Origin: Gemmatimonadaceae bacterium
GTDB lineage: Bacteria; Gemmatimonadota; Gemmatimonadetes; Gemmatimonadales; Gemmatimonadaceae
Assembly (NCBI GenBank): GCA_017881545.1
Contig: JADGQU010000002.1
Location: 1 to 40,562, forward strand
Length of the DNA stretch: 40,562 nt
Reading direction: 5' to 3'
A program made the translations under genes and the position numbers. A model generated the notes under the pieces. It did not search any database, was not told the DNA's origin, and saw only the letters and a program-made list of their open reading frames with translations. The first letter of the stretch is position 1. Each line of letters opens with the position of its first letter. Below, piece after piece: positions 1 to 8,920 of this stretch.

Positions 1-145
1 GATCCGCGCGCTGGCCGGGTGGCACCGCTTCCAGCGCGCTGACCAGTTGCTCGACGCGATCGGCCGTATGCGCCGCGCGCACCTGCGCGAACGTACGCCG
101 CCCCTCGCGATCGGCGAGAGCCGCAGTGAGCAATGCGGACGCCAC
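1..145 (-). CDS. Possible partial CDS running off the left edge (hypothetical; ...VASALLTAALADREGRRTFAQVRAAHTADRVEQLVSALEAVPPGQRAD...)
   Basis: Open minus-strand frame to the window edge with plausible coding composition; GTG start at 145 is a guess. Confidence 0.3.
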   Translation of the reverse strand, partial: MASALLTAALADREGRRTFAQVRAAHTADRVEQLVSALEAVPPGQRAD

Positions 146-175
146 GATGCGGGGGGCTGGCGCCTGCCCCAGGAC

Positions 176-210
176 ACAACAAGGGCCCGCTTTGGCGGGC
201 CCTATGTTGT
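176..210 (-). terminator. Terminator-like hairpin downstream of tRNA-Cys
   Basis: AGGGCCCGC-TTTG-GCGGGCCCT stem (182-203), extended by ACAACA/TGTTGT with one bulge; weak U-rich tract. Confidence 0.6.
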
Positions 211-234
211 TGTGTGCCAGACATCTCGACCGAG

Positions 235-306
235 AGGCGCCGGTCGGAATCGAACCGACGAATAGCAGATTTGCAGTCTGCCGCCTTACCACTTGGCCAC
301 GGCGCC
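235..306 (-). tRNA. tRNA-Cys (anticodon GCA)
   Basis: Minus strand reads GGCGCCG TGGCCAAGTGGTAAGGCGGCAGACTGCAAATCTGC...GTCGGTTCGATTCCGAC CGGCGCC T; acceptor, anticodon and T arms all pair. Confidence 0.96.
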
Positions 307-317
307 GTACCACAAAG

Positions 318-845
318 CTATCCGGTCCAGAGCCCCCAGAGCAATCGGGCCGCGAAGATGCCGAGCGCCAAGCCTGCAGCGAGTATCAACAACAGCACGA
401 TCACCGCGAGAACGATCGCGCCGGTCACCTTCCGCTTCTCACGATTGACCGCGCCGCCCGCAACGAGATGATGCTCCAGCAGCGACACGTTCTTCATGTT
501 CGCCTTCCACACCGCATCGAACACGTCGCCTACCGCTGGAACGGAGCCGACCAATGCATCGATCCCGACGTTCAACAGCATCCTCGCCAACGTGAACGAT
601 GGCACCTCGGCACGCGCTGCTTCGAGAACGATGTAGCCCGAGAGCACCGCGCCAATCATGTCACCAACCACCGGTACGAGTCCGATGATTGGGTCAAAGC
701 CAAACTTCCACCTCGTGCCCGGAACCGAGATGGAATTGTCGAGCAGCTTTGCCAGCACCCGCACACGATTGATCCGGCTTGCGGCGTCATCGCCGAAAAT
801 GCCCCGACTCGCCGGAAGTACAACCCTTGGCTGCGTCCTGCTCAT
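318..845 (-). CDS. DUF4112 domain-containing membrane protein
   Basis: FGFDPIIGLVPVVGDMIGAVLSGYIV...GIDALVGSVPAVGDVFDAVWKAN is typical of DUF4112; C-terminal TM segment; ATG at 845 overlaps the stop of the upstream gene. Confidence 0.8.
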   Translation of the reverse strand: MSRTQPRVVLPASRGIFGDDAASRINRVRVLAKLLDNSISVPGTRWKFGFDPIIGLVPVVGDMIGAVLSGYIVLEAARAEVPSFTLARMLLNVGIDALVGSVPAVGDVFDAVWKANMKNVSLLEHHLVAGGAVNREKRKVTGAIVLAVIVLLLILAAGLALGIFAARLLWGLWTG

Positions 846-3307
846 TGCGACACTTTGGCCTCGAGCGCCGACATTCGCGTCGGTCCTGGATAAGGCTTGT
901 CGCCCTTCATTGCGCTCCACAGGATACGGTTGAAGAGATCGTCGTTCGACATGTCTTCCTTTTCCAGCACCAGCTTCTTCGAAGCCTCGGCCAGCGCTCC
1001 TCGCGGCGGATTCTTTTCATCGAGCCGCACACTCGATCTGAGCGCGACATACGGCGTAAGATCCGGTGTCTTCTCCCAGATCTCCCGCAACGGACGCCCA
1101 TAGTGATCGAACTGGGACATGCGTCCCAGGCCGAGAATATCCTCGATCGTCGCCAGGACATCCGTGGTGTTGGCGAACCGGTGGAAAACCTTCCCTCTGT
1201 TGTAAGCTGAGATCACGAGCATCGGAGATCGATGCGAGTCTACGTGATCCGGGCCGTCCTGCGCATCATCCTCCAGCACGAACACCACGGTGCTCTTCCA
1301 GAACGGGCTCCTCGACAGGGCCTCGATAATTCTTCCCAGCGCGAGATCGTTGTCAGCCATGTAGGCCCGTGGTGTTGGCTTGCCTGCCTGCGCACCGGAC
1401 GTATGGTCGTTCGGAAGCGTGAGGATCTCGAGCGCCGGCAACTTTCCCGCTTGCACGAATTCCTGAAACTCCTTGAGCCACACATCGGCGCGCGCCTGGT
1501 CGGAAATGTCCAGATTCCATCCCGAATACGCGGGGTTTATGTGGCCGATCAGCGCTCGCTTTGTCGCCACTGCAGACACCGATGCGCCCGCTCCAGGCGG
1601 ATCGTCCGATTCGCTGACGAACTCGCCGTAGTCCCTGTAAGCAATCCCTGCACGTTCGGCGAGATTCCACAGATACCCGCTGGATCCCTCCGACACATCG
1701 TCATCGACCACGCGACCACGATTGAGTCCCTGGTAATCGTAGCTCCGCCCCCGACTTGAATAGTGGCTCGGTATCGTCTTCTCGGCGTAATCGGTCGCGT
1801 AGGCCCCCATCGACCAGTTGTGACCGTCCGGACTTACCTCGGCGTTCACGAAAAACCTGTCGAAGATTCCAAACCGCTCAGCGAGCGCATGATGATTGGG
1901 TGAAACCGGCCGCGGGAAGAAGACGAGCGATGTGTCACCATCTGCCTGCGGCAGGTCGCCGAAAACCTGATCGTAGGTCCGGTTTTCCTTGATGATGTAG
2001 ATCACGTGCTCGAACGGCGGATATTTTTTCTCACGTTGCGCGGAATTCCATCCGTTCGCCGCGGCAACGCGATTGGAGAATCCGTCGAGATCCCCACCGC
2101 TTGTTCTACCCGCGGGGATGACCGTCAGCGTCCCGCTCGTCTGTCCCAGAGTGTAGTCCCGGGTATGGGGCGGCATGCGCTGGCCGGGTTGCCAGTGCCC
2201 GATGTTGGATCCGGTGCCGCGTCCCTTTCCGTTCACGACAAAGACATCGCTCCCGTCCGCCACGACGGCTGACGGATACCAGCCTACCGGAATTCGTCCT
2301 GCCAGCTTGTCTCCGCCGGTCGCACCTGAAACCCCGGATGTCGATGCGGAGAGATTGAAGACTGCGACCGCATTGTTATCCGCCTCGGCTACGAGGAGGC
2401 GAGTACCGTTCGCCGAGAGTGCCAGCGCGTTGGGGGTACTTCCCTCGCCGGTCGCCGCCGGCGAAGCATCGTTGAGCGTGGTGATGACGCGTTGGCTACG
2501 AGTGTCGATGACGCTCACTCTGTCCGTGCTGCCCGAGACGACAAAGAGTCGTGATCCGTCCGTGCTGAGCAGCAGCGCCGATGGATGTCTTGCCACCGGG
2601 ATTCGTTTCCCCTCTCCGAGCGTTCCATTGGCCTGCGCCGGAAAAGCTGACACCGTAAACCCACCCCATGCGGACACGTACACCGTTCCATCGAGCCCGG
2701 CGACGACTCCGTACGGATACTTCTCCGTCGCCAGTCTTTGCACCACTCTACGCGAGGCGAGATCCACCACCGCCAGAGAATCGCCGAGGTTCTCCGCTGC
2801 ATAGAGCGTCCGTCCGTCGCGCGAGATCGCGATTCCGGCGGGATAGCGCGTCCCGCTCTTGTCTTTTTGCTTCACCGCCAATGCAATCGAATCCGCAAGG
2901 GTTGCCTGACCGGCTCGCCAGTCGAAACGATAGATGACATCCTCATTGCCGCCCGACACGTACAATGATTTCCCGTCCGGGCTGAACGTGATGCCGAGAA
3001 ACACGGCGGGAAGCGGAATTGTCTGAAGCAGTCGTCCGGACGATCTGTCGAGGACCTGGATGCCTTGCTCTCTCCAACCGTTGAGCAGCACGATCACGCG
3101 ATCCCTTTCGGGCGATAGCGTCATCGCCAGCGGCATCGAGCCCAGATCGTACGAGACTCCGGCGGGATCGAGTCGCGCCCCGGTTGGAAGACGCCGCACC
3201 CCCGATGGATCCTGACCCGAAATGGCCGCTTCAACTTGTGGGGACGGTGAGCCGCACGCGCTCGCAATGAGGGCGACTGCGAATAGACGGGTGAGTGTCG
3301 TTTTCAT
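842..3307 (-). CDS. YncE-like beta-propeller plus phosphoesterase domain lipoprotein
   Basis: Repeated beta-propeller blades (VSVIDTRSQRVI, VAVFNLS) followed by a phosphoesterase-like domain (HVIYIIKENRTYDQVFGDLP...FFVNAEVSPDGHNWSMGAYATDY); signal/lipobox MKTTLTRLFAVALIASACGS. Confidence 0.8.
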   Translation of the reverse strand: MKTTLTRLFAVALIASACGSPSPQVEAAISGQDPSGVRRLPTGARLDPAGVSYDLGSMPLAMTLSPERDRVIVLLNGWREQGIQVLDRSSGRLLQTIPLPAVFLGITFSPDGKSLYVSGGNEDVIYRFDWRAGQATLADSIALAVKQKDKSGTRYPAGIAISRDGRTLYAAENLGDSLAVVDLASRRVVQRLATEKYPYGVVAGLDGTVYVSAWGGFTVSAFPAQANGTLGEGKRIPVARHPSALLLSTDGSRLFVVSGSTDRVSVIDTRSQRVITTLNDASPAATGEGSTPNALALSANGTRLLVAEADNNAVAVFNLSASTSGVSGATGGDKLAGRIPVGWYPSAVVADGSDVFVVNGKGRGTGSNIGHWQPGQRMPPHTRDYTLGQTSGTLTVIPAGRTSGGDLDGFSNRVAAANGWNSAQREKKYPPFEHVIYIIKENRTYDQVFGDLPQADGDTSLVFFPRPVSPNHHALAERFGIFDRFFVNAEVSPDGHNWSMGAYATDYAEKTIPSHYSSRGRSYDYQGLNRGRVVDDDVSEGSSGYLWNLAERAGIAYRDYGEFVSESDDPPGAGASVSAVATKRALIGHINPAYSGWNLDISDQARADVWLKEFQEFVQAGKLPALEILTLPNDHTSGAQAGKPTPRAYMADNDLALGRIIEALSRSPFWKSTVVFVLEDDAQDGPDHVDSHRSPMLVISAYNRGKVFHRFANTTDVLATIEDILGLGRMSQFDHYGRPLREIWEKTPDLTPYVALRSSVRLDEKNPPRGALAEASKKLVLEKEDMSNDDLFNRILWSAMKGDKPYPGPTRMSALEAKVSQ

Positions 3308-3358
3308 CCGCCCAAAGATGGCATTGACACCCGATTCTGCCAGTCTGATACTCCGCCA

Positions 3359-3862
3359 ATGCGTAGCACTTTGGTAAAGCCTCGGATTGTCCCGGCGACA
3401 AAAAAAGACATCCCCCTCATCCGCGAGCTCATCCTGGAGCTCGCGGAGTACGAGCGAGCGCTTCCGGGCGAAGTGCCGGTCACGGAGAAGGACCTGGCCA
3501 AGACCCTCTTCGGCAAGCACCCGGCTGCCGAAGTCCTGATCGCTTACCTCGGCGACGAGCCCGCCGGTTTTGCTCTTTTTTTCCACAACTATTCGACCTG
3601 GCTCGGCAAGCGCGGAATCTATCTGGAAGATCTCTTCGTCCGGCCGCCCGCGCGGAAGCACGGCATTGGCTTTGCCCTGTTGCGAGAGCTCGCGCGCATC
3701 GCACTCGAGCGCGATTGCGGCCGTCTGGACTGGTCGGTGCTCAACTGGAACGAGTTGGCGATCTCATTTTACAAGCGGATCGGCGCGAAACCCATGGACG
3801 ACTGGACGACATTCCGGCTCACCGGCGACGCTCTCGCCCACGTAGCCGGTGCGGAGAAATGA
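3359..3862 (+). CDS. GNAT family N-acetyltransferase (diamine acetyltransferase-like)
   Basis: IVPATKKDIPLIRELILELAEYER...YLEDLFVRPPARKHGIGFALLRELARIA...RLDWSVLNWNELAISFYKRIGA. Confidence 0.9.
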   Translation: MRSTLVKPRIVPATKKDIPLIRELILELAEYERALPGEVPVTEKDLAKTLFGKHPAAEVLIAYLGDEPAGFALFFHNYSTWLGKRGIYLEDLFVRPPARKHGIGFALLRELARIALERDCGRLDWSVLNWNELAISFYKRIGAKPMDDWTTFRLTGDALAHVAGAEK

Positions 3863-4116
3863 TCTACGGTCGCAGGCCGCGGCAGTTGCTCGTCGTCTGG
3901 GGCGCATCACTTGTGTCGATCGCCCTCATTTACTGGCTCGAGTACAGCGCGCCCGCGCTCCACGAGCTGCTGTTGCCGTTCTACTGGATCATCCTTGCTC
4001 TCGCGTTCTACCTCACCTGGCGTTGGCTTCGCGCGAGGTCTCGCAAGGATCGAAGAGGGCAGGATCGCAGGCGCACAGATCGCCGCGATCGGGAAGACGA
4101 AACTACTTCGTCCTGA
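3859..4116 (+). CDS. Small two-TM membrane protein with charged tail
   Basis: ATGA overlap with the GNAT stop; hydrophobic LLVVWGASLVSIALIYWL and LLPFYWIILALAFYLTWRWL; R/D-rich tail. Confidence 0.6.
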   Translation: MIYGRRPRQLLVVWGASLVSIALIYWLEYSAPALHELLLPFYWIILALAFYLTWRWLRARSRKDRRGQDRRRTDRRDREDETTSS

Positions 4117-4258
4117 GTATCGATAGGGCAAAACCGGCCGGAATCGTTCTGCCGTGAAGGACTCTAGGCTAGATGTACACCCAACCCCGTTTCCATCTTG
4201 TTACGGGCATAAGCTATCCGTGGGTGTCGCCCGACGCTGTACGGCCGCCGGAAACTAA

Positions 4259-4645
4259 TCAGGCGTTGGTGGAGTCGCCGTGATTCCCGTATGGGGAGAA
4301 GCGAGATGCCGGCGGCAATCCGTATCCGGTCCGGCGCGTCGCGGCGTCGCCGCTGACATCGCCGAGCTCGGCAACTTTCTCGACGAAGATCTGCGTCAGC
4401 TCATCGACTCTGTCGTGAACGAGCATGTCGCTGGCGCGTGAGACTGTGGCCGCACGATGCGTGACATCGTCGATCGCCGCGCGCACAGCGTACGGGCCCT
4501 CTGCCGCGAGCATCCGCGAAACTGCGGCCGACGGGGCGAGCTCACCGACCAGGCATTGCACGAGAATTGCGCGAATGGCCGGCGGTTGCAGACCGTCGGT
4601 GAGACGAGTGATGGCTTCCGCTTCCATACCGATGCGACTGCTCAT
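4259..4645 (-). CDS. Hypothetical protein
   Basis: 128-aa ORF with coherent helical composition; no family recognised. Confidence 0.5.
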   Translation of the reverse strand: MSSRIGMEAEAITRLTDGLQPPAIRAILVQCLVGELAPSAAVSRMLAAEGPYAVRAAIDDVTHRAATVSRASDMLVHDRVDELTQIFVEKVAELGDVSGDAATRRTGYGLPPASRFSPYGNHGDSTNA

Positions 4646-4758
4646 ATCAGGGCGACTTGAGATGGGCGACCAAAGCTCGATCGACGCGTTGTTTCATTAG
4701 GCACAACACGCGCCAGACGGTTCAGGGTGCCAGAGTTCAGAAAAGCAGAGGGAGGAGA

Positions 4759-4995
4759 ATGGCTGCACGAAAATCTTCAGGCCGCCGGAAATACGGAAAG
4801 GCAGCTTCGAAGCGCGTCGAAAGCGCGATGCGGCGGAGAAAAAAGGGAACGCTCAAATCGGGAAGGAGCGGAAAAACAGTGAAGAGCCGGGAGCAGGCGA
4901 TCGCCATCGGCCTGTCCGAAGCGCGGAAGAAGGGCGCGAAGGTCCCTCGCCAGCGCACCGGAAAGAGTTCCGGGAGAAAAAAGCGGAGCCGCTGA
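4759..4995 (+). CDS. DUF6496-like small basic protein
   Basis: KSREQAIAIGLSEARKKGAKVP motif; GGGAGGAG Shine-Dalgarno directly upstream of ATG 4759. Confidence 0.75.
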   Translation: MAARKSSGRRKYGKAASKRVESAMRRRKKGTLKSGRSGKTVKSREQAIAIGLSEARKKGAKVPRQRTGKSSGRKKRSR

Positions 4996-5042
4996 AGCCG
5001 CCCGAAAATTAGATAGTTAGTTAACTCGACTATTGCCTCGCC

Positions 5043-6404
5043 TCAGTACTTGGCGAGGTAGTTATCGAGCTCCCACTGCGAAACCTGGGTGATGTACTCC
5101 TCCCACTCGAGACGTTTCGCGGCAAGAAACTGGGCCGTAATGTGGCCACCCAGAGCTTCGGTGATCACATCGTCCTTCTCCAGCTCAGTGCACGCTTCCC
5201 CGAGATTGTGGGGCAAATCGTCGATCCGGAGACGGCGCTTCTCCCGGTGCGACATCTCCCAGATGTTGGTGTTCACCGGCTCCCGCGCATCGGCCTTGGT
5301 CGCGATGCCATCGAGCCCGGCAGCCAGCTGGACCGCCAGCGCCAGATAAGGATTAGCGGATGGATCTGGAATTCGGAGCTCGATTCTGGTCCCTGAGCCG
5401 CGACGATCGGGAATGCGGATCATCGGCGACCGGTTGCGCATCGACCAGGCCACGTTGACCGGCGCTTCAAAACCGGGCACCAGTCTCTTGTAGGAGTTTA
5501 CCAGTGGGTTGGTTATCGCGGTAAAGCCGCGAGCGTGTTTGAGCAGCCCCCCGATGTAGTGGAGCGCCGTGCTGGAAAGCTCCCACTCCGCCTTCTCGTC
5601 CCAGAAAGCGTTTTCCTTCCCGCGGAAAAGCGACTGATGGGTGTGCATGCCGCTTCCATTCTGTCCGAAAACCGGCTTCGGCATGAACGACGCGGTGAGT
5701 CCGAACGTCCGCGCGACATACTTCACCACGAATCGGAACGTCGTGATGTTATCCGCTGTCTTCAGCGCCTCTGCGTACCTGAAATCAATCTCGTGCTGGC
5801 CGTGCGCGACCTCGTGGTGTGCCGCTTCGACTTCGAATCCCATTCGCTCGAGCACATCGACGATCGCGCGCCGCGCATCTTCGCCGAGGTCCGCCGGCGC
5901 GAGATCGAAATAGGAGCCGACGTCATGCGTAATCGTCGAGGGCTCCTCGTCCGCCCGCGGCTTGAACATGAAGAACTCGGCTTCCATCCCCGCGTTCATC
6001 GTGTAGCCGAGCTTGGCGGCCCGGGCGATAACTTTCTTGAGAACTCCCCGCGGATCCCCGGCAAATGGATTTCCGTCAGGAGTGTTGATGTCGCAGATCA
6101 GCCTGGCAACGCGACTCTTCTCGTCACCCCAGGGGAATACCTGAAACGTGCTGAAATCCGGCGCCAGCAGCATGTCCGATTCCTCGATCCGGACGAACCC
6201 TTCGATCGAGGAGCCGTCGAACATCATGTCCCCCGCCAGCGCTTTCTCGAATTGCGATGCGGGGATCTCGACGTTCTTGTTGATGCCGAGGATGTCCGTG
6301 AATTGCAGTCTGAGGAAGCGGACGTTATTGGTGGTGGCGAGATCCAGGATGTCCTGGGCAGTGGCGCCTGAAGTGTCGGGAATCCGGGAGCGATGTCGGG
6401 GCAT
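5043..6404 (-). CDS. glnA: Type I glutamine synthetase (GSI-alpha-like)
   Basis: DGSSIEGFVRIEESDM, NGSGMHTHQSL, NRSPMIRIP, NPYLALAVQLAAGLDG; GFVRIEESD is the GSI-alpha signature; ATG at 6404 preferred over TTG at 6440. Confidence 0.95.
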   Translation of the reverse strand: MPRHRSRIPDTSGATAQDILDLATTNNVRFLRLQFTDILGINKNVEIPASQFEKALAGDMMFDGSSIEGFVRIEESDMLLAPDFSTFQVFPWGDEKSRVARLICDINTPDGNPFAGDPRGVLKKVIARAAKLGYTMNAGMEAEFFMFKPRADEEPSTITHDVGSYFDLAPADLGEDARRAIVDVLERMGFEVEAAHHEVAHGQHEIDFRYAEALKTADNITTFRFVVKYVARTFGLTASFMPKPVFGQNGSGMHTHQSLFRGKENAFWDEKAEWELSSTALHYIGGLLKHARGFTAITNPLVNSYKRLVPGFEAPVNVAWSMRNRSPMIRIPDRRGSGTRIELRIPDPSANPYLALAVQLAAGLDGIATKADAREPVNTNIWEMSHREKRRLRIDDLPHNLGEACTELEKDDVITEALGGHITAQFLAAKRLEWEEYITQVSQWELDNYLAKY

Positions 6405-6491
6405 TGCGGTGAACGTAGCCTTGTTGGCGAATTTTTGCAAATATCGCGCGAAAGTGCGCCAATTCCTTGCGTAATATTGCCCAATTAGCCA

Positions 6492-6507
6492 ATTTGATCG
6501 CTCAAAT
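6492..6507. promoter_or_regulatory. Candidate operator between divergent glutamine synthetase genes
   Basis: Perfect inverted repeat ATTTGA-TCGC-TCAAAT in the GSI/GSIII divergent intergenic region. Confidence 0.4.
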
Positions 6508-6558
6508 GTGTCTGGTTTGCATCTTTCTGACTTACATTCTCATCAGCTCAGATTCCCT

Positions 6559-8784
6559 ATGACAGCCGCCGCCATCACTCTGCGCAAAGCTCTTCTGAAC
6601 GAGATTTCCAAGCGAGAGCCCCGAATCGCCCCCGGTTTCGGGAAGGACGGAATACCCGGGCCGACCTCCCAGTACTTCGGCATCAACATCCTGGGAGTCA
6701 GGCAGCTCCGCGACAAGCTTCCGAGAGAAGTCTTCGGCAGCCTTGCCGCATCCATCCGTCACGGCAAGAAACTCGATCGCGCCATCGCGCCAGTCGTCGC
6801 GCAGGTGATCAAGGAGTGGGCGATCTCGCGCAAGGTGACCCACTTTACCCACTGGTTCCAGCCCCAGACCGGACTTACGGCGGAAAAGCACGACGCGTTC
6901 TTCGCGTTCGATGACGACCGGCAGCCGATGGAATCATTTACCGGCGACCAGCTGATTCAGAGCGAGCCCGACGCGTCGAGCTTTCCCTCGGGTGGATTGC
7001 GCGCGACCTGGGAAGCGCGAGGCTACACGGCATGGAACCCGGCCAGCCCGGTTTTCATCGTCGAGTCCACTGGCGCTCGGACTCTCTGCATTCCCTCAGT
7101 CTTCATCGGCTACAACGGTGAAGCTCTCGACGAAATGACTCCGCTCCTCAGAAGCTCCGATGTGCTTTCGCAGAAATCCACGGAGCTGCTGGAGCTGCTT
7201 GGCGACAAGGGAGTGCAGCGGGTCTTCACGACGCTTGGACCCGAGCAGGAATATTTCCTCATCGATCGCGCGCACTTCGCAATGCGCCCGGATCTCGTGA
7301 TGGGCGCCCGCACGCTCATTGGCGCTCCGCCGCCGCGCGGTCAGCAGCTCGAGGATCACTATTTCGGCGGAATCCCGGAGCGCATCCAGGGATGCATTTC
7401 CGAAGCAGAGTTCGAGCTGTACAAGCTCGGCGTACCGATTACGACACGCCACAATGAAGTCGCGCCTTGCCAGTTCGAGATGGCGCCGTATTTCGAGGAG
7501 ACCGATCTCGCCGTCGATCACAACATGCTCGTGATGGCGACACTGCGGCGCGTAGCGCTGAGACACGGCCTGCAGGCACTGCTGCACGAGAAGCCGTTCG
7601 CCGGCATCAACGGCTCGGGAAAACACTGCAACTGGTCGATGTCCGTCATCGCCGATTCGCCGGACCTCGACGGCTTGAATCTCCTCAAGCCCGGAAAGAC
7701 ACCCCACCAGAACATTCGCTTCCTCGCCTTCCTGGCCGCGGTGCTCAAAGGAGTCCACAAGCATTCCGGACTCCTTCGCGCCGGCATCGCGACCTCGGGC
7801 AATGAGCACCGGCTCGGTGCCAACGAAGCCCCGCCCGCCATCATTTCCATTTTCATGGGCGACATGCTCACCAAGGTCATCGAGGAGATCGCCGCGGGAA
7901 AGAGCTCCGGGTCCGCCGAGCAGCAGATGATCAAGCTGGGAGTCGCGAAGCTGCCGGAAGTTCAGCGCGACAATACCGATCGCAATCGCACGTCTCCCTT
8001 CGCGTTCACGGGGCAGAAGTTCGAGTTCCGCGCCGTGGGATCCTCGGCCTCGATCGCGTTCCCGGTCGCGCTCCTGAACACCGTCGTCGCGGATTCGATT
8101 GGCGAGATCACGGATTCGCTGCGTGAGACTCTCAAGAAGACGAAGTCGGTGGACGACGCGGTGCTCAAGGTCGTGCGAGAGGTGTTCAAGGACACGTCAG
8201 CCATTCGCTTCGAGGGGAACAACTACTCGGAAGAGTGGGTGATCGAGGCGAAAAAGCGTGGCCTTCCAAACCTGCGCCGGACTCCGGAGGCTTTGAAGGA
8301 GCTCGTGTCCAAGCAGTCGCGCGCGCTCCTCACCAAGCTCGGAGTCCTCACCAAGGAAGAGCTGGAGTCCCGCTATCACGTCCGCGTCGAGCGCTACGTG
8401 AAGGACATGCTGATTGAGCTGCACACCATGCGCGAGATCGTGGACACAATGGTGATCCCGGCGTCCTACGGTTATCTCGGACTGCTTTCCAAGGCGGCTT
8501 CACAGTCGAAGACGGCCGGTGTCGCGGTGATTCCGCAGATAGCAACCGCCAACCAGGTGGGCGAGCTGGTGCAGGAGCTCCAGGAATTTCGCGAGGATCT
8601 GAGCGACGTCATCGCTCGCGTCGAGGCGAAGCACGACAATCCGGCCGGACAGGCGGAGATGCTCACCTCGGAGGGAGCAGACACGATGGCAGAAGTGCGA
8701 AAGGTCTGCGACGCTCTCGAGCTGGTGGTAGGAGATGATTACTGGCCGCTCCCGAAGTACCGGGAAATGCTCTTTCCGGTCTGA
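6559..8784 (+). CDS. glnN: Type III glutamine synthetase
   Basis: GPEQEYFLIDR, NEVAPCQFEMAP, GINGSGKHCNWSM, RNRTSPFAFTGQKFEFRAVGSSAS; length fits GSIII. Confidence 0.95.
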   Translation: MTAAAITLRKALLNEISKREPRIAPGFGKDGIPGPTSQYFGINILGVRQLRDKLPREVFGSLAASIRHGKKLDRAIAPVVAQVIKEWAISRKVTHFTHWFQPQTGLTAEKHDAFFAFDDDRQPMESFTGDQLIQSEPDASSFPSGGLRATWEARGYTAWNPASPVFIVESTGARTLCIPSVFIGYNGEALDEMTPLLRSSDVLSQKSTELLELLGDKGVQRVFTTLGPEQEYFLIDRAHFAMRPDLVMGARTLIGAPPPRGQQLEDHYFGGIPERIQGCISEAEFELYKLGVPITTRHNEVAPCQFEMAPYFEETDLAVDHNMLVMATLRRVALRHGLQALLHEKPFAGINGSGKHCNWSMSVIADSPDLDGLNLLKPGKTPHQNIRFLAFLAAVLKGVHKHSGLLRAGIATSGNEHRLGANEAPPAIISIFMGDMLTKVIEEIAAGKSSGSAEQQMIKLGVAKLPEVQRDNTDRNRTSPFAFTGQKFEFRAVGSSASIAFPVALLNTVVADSIGEITDSLRETLKKTKSVDDAVLKVVREVFKDTSAIRFEGNNYSEEWVIEAKKRGLPNLRRTPEALKELVSKQSRALLTKLGVLTKEELESRYHVRVERYVKDMLIELHTMREIVDTMVIPASYGYLGLLSKAASQSKTAGVAVIPQIATANQVGELVQELQEFREDLSDVIARVEAKHDNPAGQAEMLTSEGADTMAEVRKVCDALELVVGDDYWPLPKYREMLFPV

Positions 8785-8797
8785 TCCCTCAGCGCTG

Positions 8798-8865
8798 AAC
8801 TACAACTGATGACTACCTGCCAGGAGCTATGTGCGGGCCTGGCAGGTCGTTTTCAGTTCGTAGTT
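8798..8865. repeat. Long imperfect hairpin / possible terminator downstream of GSIII
   Basis: Arms 8798-8824 and 8838-8865: AACTACAACTGA/TCAGTT(C)GTAGTT plus ACCTGCCAGG/CCTGGCAGGT separated by a symmetric 5x5 internal loop. Confidence 0.6.
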
Positions 8866-8920
8866 GCTGTCTGACTCCTCCGCGATGCAGGGAAGCTGGC
8901 GCCAGACTATTTTCAGGCGC

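Noticed and set aside
126-893. 255-aa plus-strand ORF spanning tRNA-Cys and the DUF4112 gene
   Set aside because: Runs across a tRNA and antisense to a recognisable gene; spurious.
5535-6371. 278-aa plus-strand ORF opposite glnA
   Set aside because: Antisense to a highly conserved enzyme; composition (Arg/His-rich) is typical of GC-rich shadow ORFs.
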